Assembly (NCBI GenBank): GCA_031549325.1
Contig: JAVBQA010000093.1
Location: 1 to 18,578 of the forward strand
Origin: JAJDGF01 sp031549325
Lineage (GTDB): Bacteria; Bacillota; Clostridia; Christensenellales; Aristaeellaceae
Direction: 5' to 3'
Length of the DNA: 18,578 nucleotides
Under the pieces are notes generated by a model, which saw nothing but the letters and a program-made list of their open reading frames with translations, made no database searches and was not told the origin of the DNA. Both the position numbers and the translations under genes were made by a program. Below are positions 16,074 to 18,578 of the stretch, piece by piece; positions within the stretch are counted from its first letter, which is position 1; every line of letters begins with the position of its first letter.

Positions 16074-16104
16074 TTGTTTTATTCGCGCCGTTTTATGGTA
16101 TGAT
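16074..16104 (+). promoter_or_regulatory. Promoter of the flavodiiron reductase gene
   Basis: TATGAT (16099-16104) with a TG extension (TGGTATGAT), and a possible -35 TTGTTT at 16074-16079 with a long 19-base spacer. The leader to the TTG start is about 25 bases. It faces away from the regulator promoter across some 40 bases, so one bound repressor could cover both. Confidence 0.55.
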
Positions 16105-16137
16105 AGAGAGGACAAAACGAAAGTGAGGTTGATTGAA

Positions 16138-18468
16138 TTGGCCGCATTGAAAATCACCGACCGCCTGTATTACGTGGGCGTTCAAGATCCGGATTTGCGC
16201 GTGTTTGACATCGTGATGGAGTCCCCCTACGGCACCAGCTACAACGCATACGTGCTCAAGGGCGACAACAAAACCGTGCTGTTTGAAACGGTCAAGGCCA
16301 GGTTCTTCGACGAGTTCCTGGAGAACGTGAAATCGGTCACGCCCCTTGACAAAATCGACTACATCGTATCCAACCACACAGAACCCGACCACGCGGGCAG
16401 CTACGACCGGCTGCTGCCGATGTGCCCGAACGCCACCGTGCTGGCCAGCAGAACCGCCATTGATTTCATCGGCGAGATCATCAACCGGCCGTTTCCCGGG
16501 CGGGCCGTCACCGAGGCGGACAGGATTGACCTGGGCTCCCTGACGCTGACATTTCTGTCGGCGATCATGCTGCACTGGCCGGACTCGATGTTTACCTATG
16601 TGCCTGAGATCAAGGCGCTGTTTTCCTGCGACAGCTTCGGCTGCCACTACGCCGACGCGCGCGTGTTCAACGACCTGATCGAGGGCGACTTCGAGGGGGC
16701 TTACCGCTACTATTTCGACAACATCATGGGGCCTTACAAGATCCCCCACATGCAGAACGCGCTCAAGAAGATCGCGCCGCTTTCTATCGAGTTCATCGGC
16801 AACGGCCATGGCCCGGTGATCCGCAAGAACGCCCAAAAATACATCGACATGTACGCGCGCTGGTCCGAACCCGCGCCTAGGGGCGAGCCGCGGGTGGTCA
16901 TCGCGTATGTGTCGGCTTATGGCTACACAAAGTCGCTGGCCGACGCCATCACCGAGGGCCTGCGCGAGGCGGGCGTGAAGTCTGTCGAACTGTTCGATCT
17001 GGTGACCTGCGACAAGCAGAAGGCCGCCTCGGCCATCGAGAGATCCGACGCGTTCCTGCTTGGCAGCCCCACGCTGGTCGGCGACGCGCTGCCCCCGGTG
17101 TGGGAGATGCTGGCCGTTCTGAACCCAGTGGTTCACCGGGGCAAGCTGGCGGCCGCTTTCGGATGCTACGCATGGAGCGGAGAGGCCGTACCCAACCTGC
17201 TGGCGCGGATGCAACAACTAAAGCTCAAGCTGCCGCTGGACGGCCTGCGCGTGAAGCTGAAGCCGTCGGAGGCGGATCTTGCCCAGGCGCGCCAGTACGG
17301 CCTTAGCTTTGCGCAGGCGCTCTTCAACCCCGAACCCGCTCAGGCGCCCGGCCCGGGTGGCGCATCCAAAAAACAATGGAAATGCACCGTGTGCGGCCGC
17401 GTGTTTGATGGCGATGAGCCCCCGGTGCCCTGCCCCATCTGCGGCGCGGGCGCGGACAGGTTTGTCGAGGTCACGGATACACCGGACGTGCATTTCCACC
17501 GGGATACCGAAGAGTCGTTCGTCATCATCGGCGGCGGCGCAGCGGGTTTCGCGGCAGCCCAGGCCATTCGCGCGCGCAACAAAACGTGCAGGATCGCGCT
17601 GGTGGCGGGTGAAGGCGTGGTTCCCTACGCGCGCCCCGCGGTGACCGAGGCGCTTTCCGGCAAGCTGAAGTTCGCGGATATGCTGCTGGAACCATTGGGC
17701 TATTACAAGGACAACCAGATCGATCTGATCACCCGGGCAAGCGCGCAGGCGGTCGACGCGAAAAAGAAAGCGATTACGCTGTCGGATGGGCGCTCTCTAA
17801 CCTACGACAAGCTGCTGCTGGCCACCGGCTCGTATCCGGTCAATCCCATTGCACGGGACGGCGGCGCGATTCCCGTGCACACGCTGCGCACATTCAAGGA
17901 CGCGCAGGCCATCGTGGGGGCCGCGCGGGGCAAGCGCGTGCTGCTGGTGGGCGGCGGAATTCTTGGGATCGAAGCGGCGCTGGCGCTGCACGAGCTGGGC
18001 GCGCGGGTGACGGTCGCGGAGCTGGCCCCCCGCTTGCTGTCCAGCCAGCCCGACGAGGCGCTGTCCGAGACGATTCGGGCCGGCCTGTTGAAAAAGGGCA
18101 TCGAATCGCTGGTCGGGCGCACCGCGGAGACGATCACCAGCGCGGGCGCGACGCTATCCGACGGCAGCCAGATCGAGGCAGACGTCGTGCTGGTGTCCAT
18201 CGGCGTGCGCAGCGAGCTCTCACTGGCCCAGGCTGCGGGGCTGGCCACAGGCCGGGGCGTTGTGGTGGATGATCATATGCGCACATCCGTCGGGGATGTG
18301 TTTGCGGCGGGCGACTGCGCCGAGTTTGACGGCAAGATGTCAGGCCAGTGGGGATCGTCGAGCCGCATGGGCGAGGTCGCGGGCGCTGCGATGGCGGGCG
18401 ACGACAGCCAGGTTTATCAGCCAGAGCCACCCACGCTGGAACTTGGAAAGGTGCTGGCCAAGATATAA
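16138..18468 (+). CDS. Multidomain flavodiiron protein: diiron core, flavodoxin, rubredoxin, NADH:rubredoxin oxidoreductase
   Basis: A one-chain O2 (or NO) reductase of anaerobes, matching the class F flavodiiron proteins known from Clostridioides difficile. Domains: metallo-beta-lactamase-like diiron core (1-245) with ligands H80, E82, D84, (H85), H146, D165 and H224 all present; FMN-binding flavodoxin (252-395; phosphate loop 'SAYGYTKS'); short-spaced rubredoxin with C416, C419, C432 and C435 (12 residues between pairs, as in rubrerythrin); FAD/NAD oxidoreductase (460-776; GGGAAG 465-470, GGGILG 605-610, AAGDCAEF 723-730). Electrons would pass NAD(P)H-FAD-rubredoxin-FMN-diiron. The start is taken as TTG at 16138, nine bases after AGTGAGG, since the GTG at 16123 overlaps that site. 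The oxidoreductase domain ends about 40-70 residues early compared with its relatives, and the stop lies 10 bases before corrupted-looking sequence, so the C-terminus is doubtful. Confidence 0.93.
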   Translation: MAALKITDRLYYVGVQDPDLRVFDIVMESPYGTSYNAYVLKGDNKTVLFETVKARFFDEFLENVKSVTPLDKIDYIVSNHTEPDHAGSYDRLLPMCPNATVLASRTAIDFIGEIINRPFPGRAVTEADRIDLGSLTLTFLSAIMLHWPDSMFTYVPEIKALFSCDSFGCHYADARVFNDLIEGDFEGAYRYYFDNIMGPYKIPHMQNALKKIAPLSIEFIGNGHGPVIRKNAQKYIDMYARWSEPAPRGEPRVVIAYVSAYGYTKSLADAITEGLREAGVKSVELFDLVTCDKQKAASAIERSDAFLLGSPTLVGDALPPVWEMLAVLNPVVHRGKLAAAFGCYAWSGEAVPNLLARMQQLKLKLPLDGLRVKLKPSEADLAQARQYGLSFAQALFNPEPAQAPGPGGASKKQWKCTVCGRVFDGDEPPVPCPICGAGADRFVEVTDTPDVHFHRDTEESFVIIGGGAAGFAAAQAIRARNKTCRIALVAGEGVVPYARPAVTEALSGKLKFADMLLEPLGYYKDNQIDLITRASAQAVDAKKKAITLSDGRSLTYDKLLLATGSYPVNPIARDGGAIPVHTLRTFKDAQAIVGAARGKRVLLVGGGILGIEAALALHELGARVTVAELAPRLLSSQPDEALSETIRAGLLKKGIESLVGRTAETITSAGATLSDGSQIEADVVLVSIGVRSELSLAQAAGLATGRGVVVDDHMRTSVGDVFAAGDCAEFDGKMSGQWGSSSRMGEVAGAAMAGDDSQVYQPEPPTLELGKVLAKI

Positions 18469-18478
18469 CTAAGGACTC

Positions 18479-18578
18479 TACGGGCGCGGGGGGGGGGCCC
18501 CCCCCCGCCCGCGCAAAAACCAAGAAGAAAACCCAAAACAACCCCGGGCCGGCGCCCCCCCCCCCCCGGGGGGTGGTG
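18479..18578. other. Low-complexity poly-G/poly-C end sequence, probable assembly artefact
   Basis: The last 100 bases contain a run of ten G followed directly by nine C, then a 13-C run ending in six G. The first G/C block is a near-perfect foldback of itself. Such runs are absent from the other 18.4 kb. This looks like low-quality contig-end sequence and not biology; no gene is called here. Confidence 0.7.

Noticed and set aside
16093..17217. 374-codon minus-strand frame opposite the flavodiiron gene
   Set aside because: Overlaps the diiron and flavodoxin coding region and the divergent promoter; no recognisable domain, so an antisense shadow.
18479..18578. Palindromic G/C-rich end as a hairpin telomere or terminator
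   Set aside because: Homopolymer runs of 10 or more bases unlike anything else in the window point to sequencing or assembly error.

Overview
The window looks like a chromosomal piece of a GC-rich anaerobic member of the Clostridia (Bacillota). The evidence is strong GGAGG-type ribosome binding sites, an ATP-type PEP carboxykinase, a bacterial V/A-type ATPase operon in the gene order of Enterococcus hirae ntp, a clostridial multidomain flavodiiron O2/NO reductase, and small secreted proteins with Big2-like or propeller-like folds. A finer placement (for example Christensenellales) is only a guess.

Layout. Positions 1-221 hold a dense run of perfect hairpins, the last of which overlaps the stop codon of a secreted protein of unknown function (208-1164, minus). 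Next come pckA (1393-2970, minus) with its own terminator, and ksgA/rsmA (3125-3997, minus). ksgA is divergent from a secreted Big2-like protein (4154-4936, plus); a palindrome lies between the two promoters. A Nudix-histidine phosphatase fusion (4941-5978, minus) converges on the Big2 gene with only four bases between stop codons. The centre (6128-14707, minus) is a nine-gene V-type ATPase operon, read G/H-I-K-E-C-F-A-B-D, closed by a strong terminator at 6016-6047. Upstream of it lie a candidate 25-codon leader ORF, a long hairpin, and upp (14843-15472), which has a good promoter. I see no promoter between upp and the ATPase genes, so they are probably co-transcribed. The right end has a DtxR-family metalloregulator (15633-16007, minus) divergent from a 776-residue flavodiiron protein fused to a short rubredoxin and an NADH:rubredoxin oxidoreductase (16138-18468, plus). 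The last 100 bases are poly-G/poly-C foldback sequence that looks like a contig-end artefact, and the reductase gene probably lacks its true 3' end.

How the genes fit together. The ATPase rotor subunit carries the complete set of residues known to bind Na+ in E. hirae NtpK, so the complex probably couples ATP to Na+ movement. pckA suits PEP/oxaloacetate fermentation chemistry in which ATP is made or used. The flavodiiron fusion would let a strict anaerobe reduce O2 or NO directly with NAD(P)H. The adjacent DtxR-type regulator has a Cys-containing, iron-type metal site and may tie that iron-rich enzyme to iron status. I find no CRISPR array, tRNA, rRNA, IS element or phage gene. Nothing amounts to a clearly new multi-gene system; the hairpin array at 1-221, the upp/ATPase junction and the regulator/reductase pair deserve most attention.
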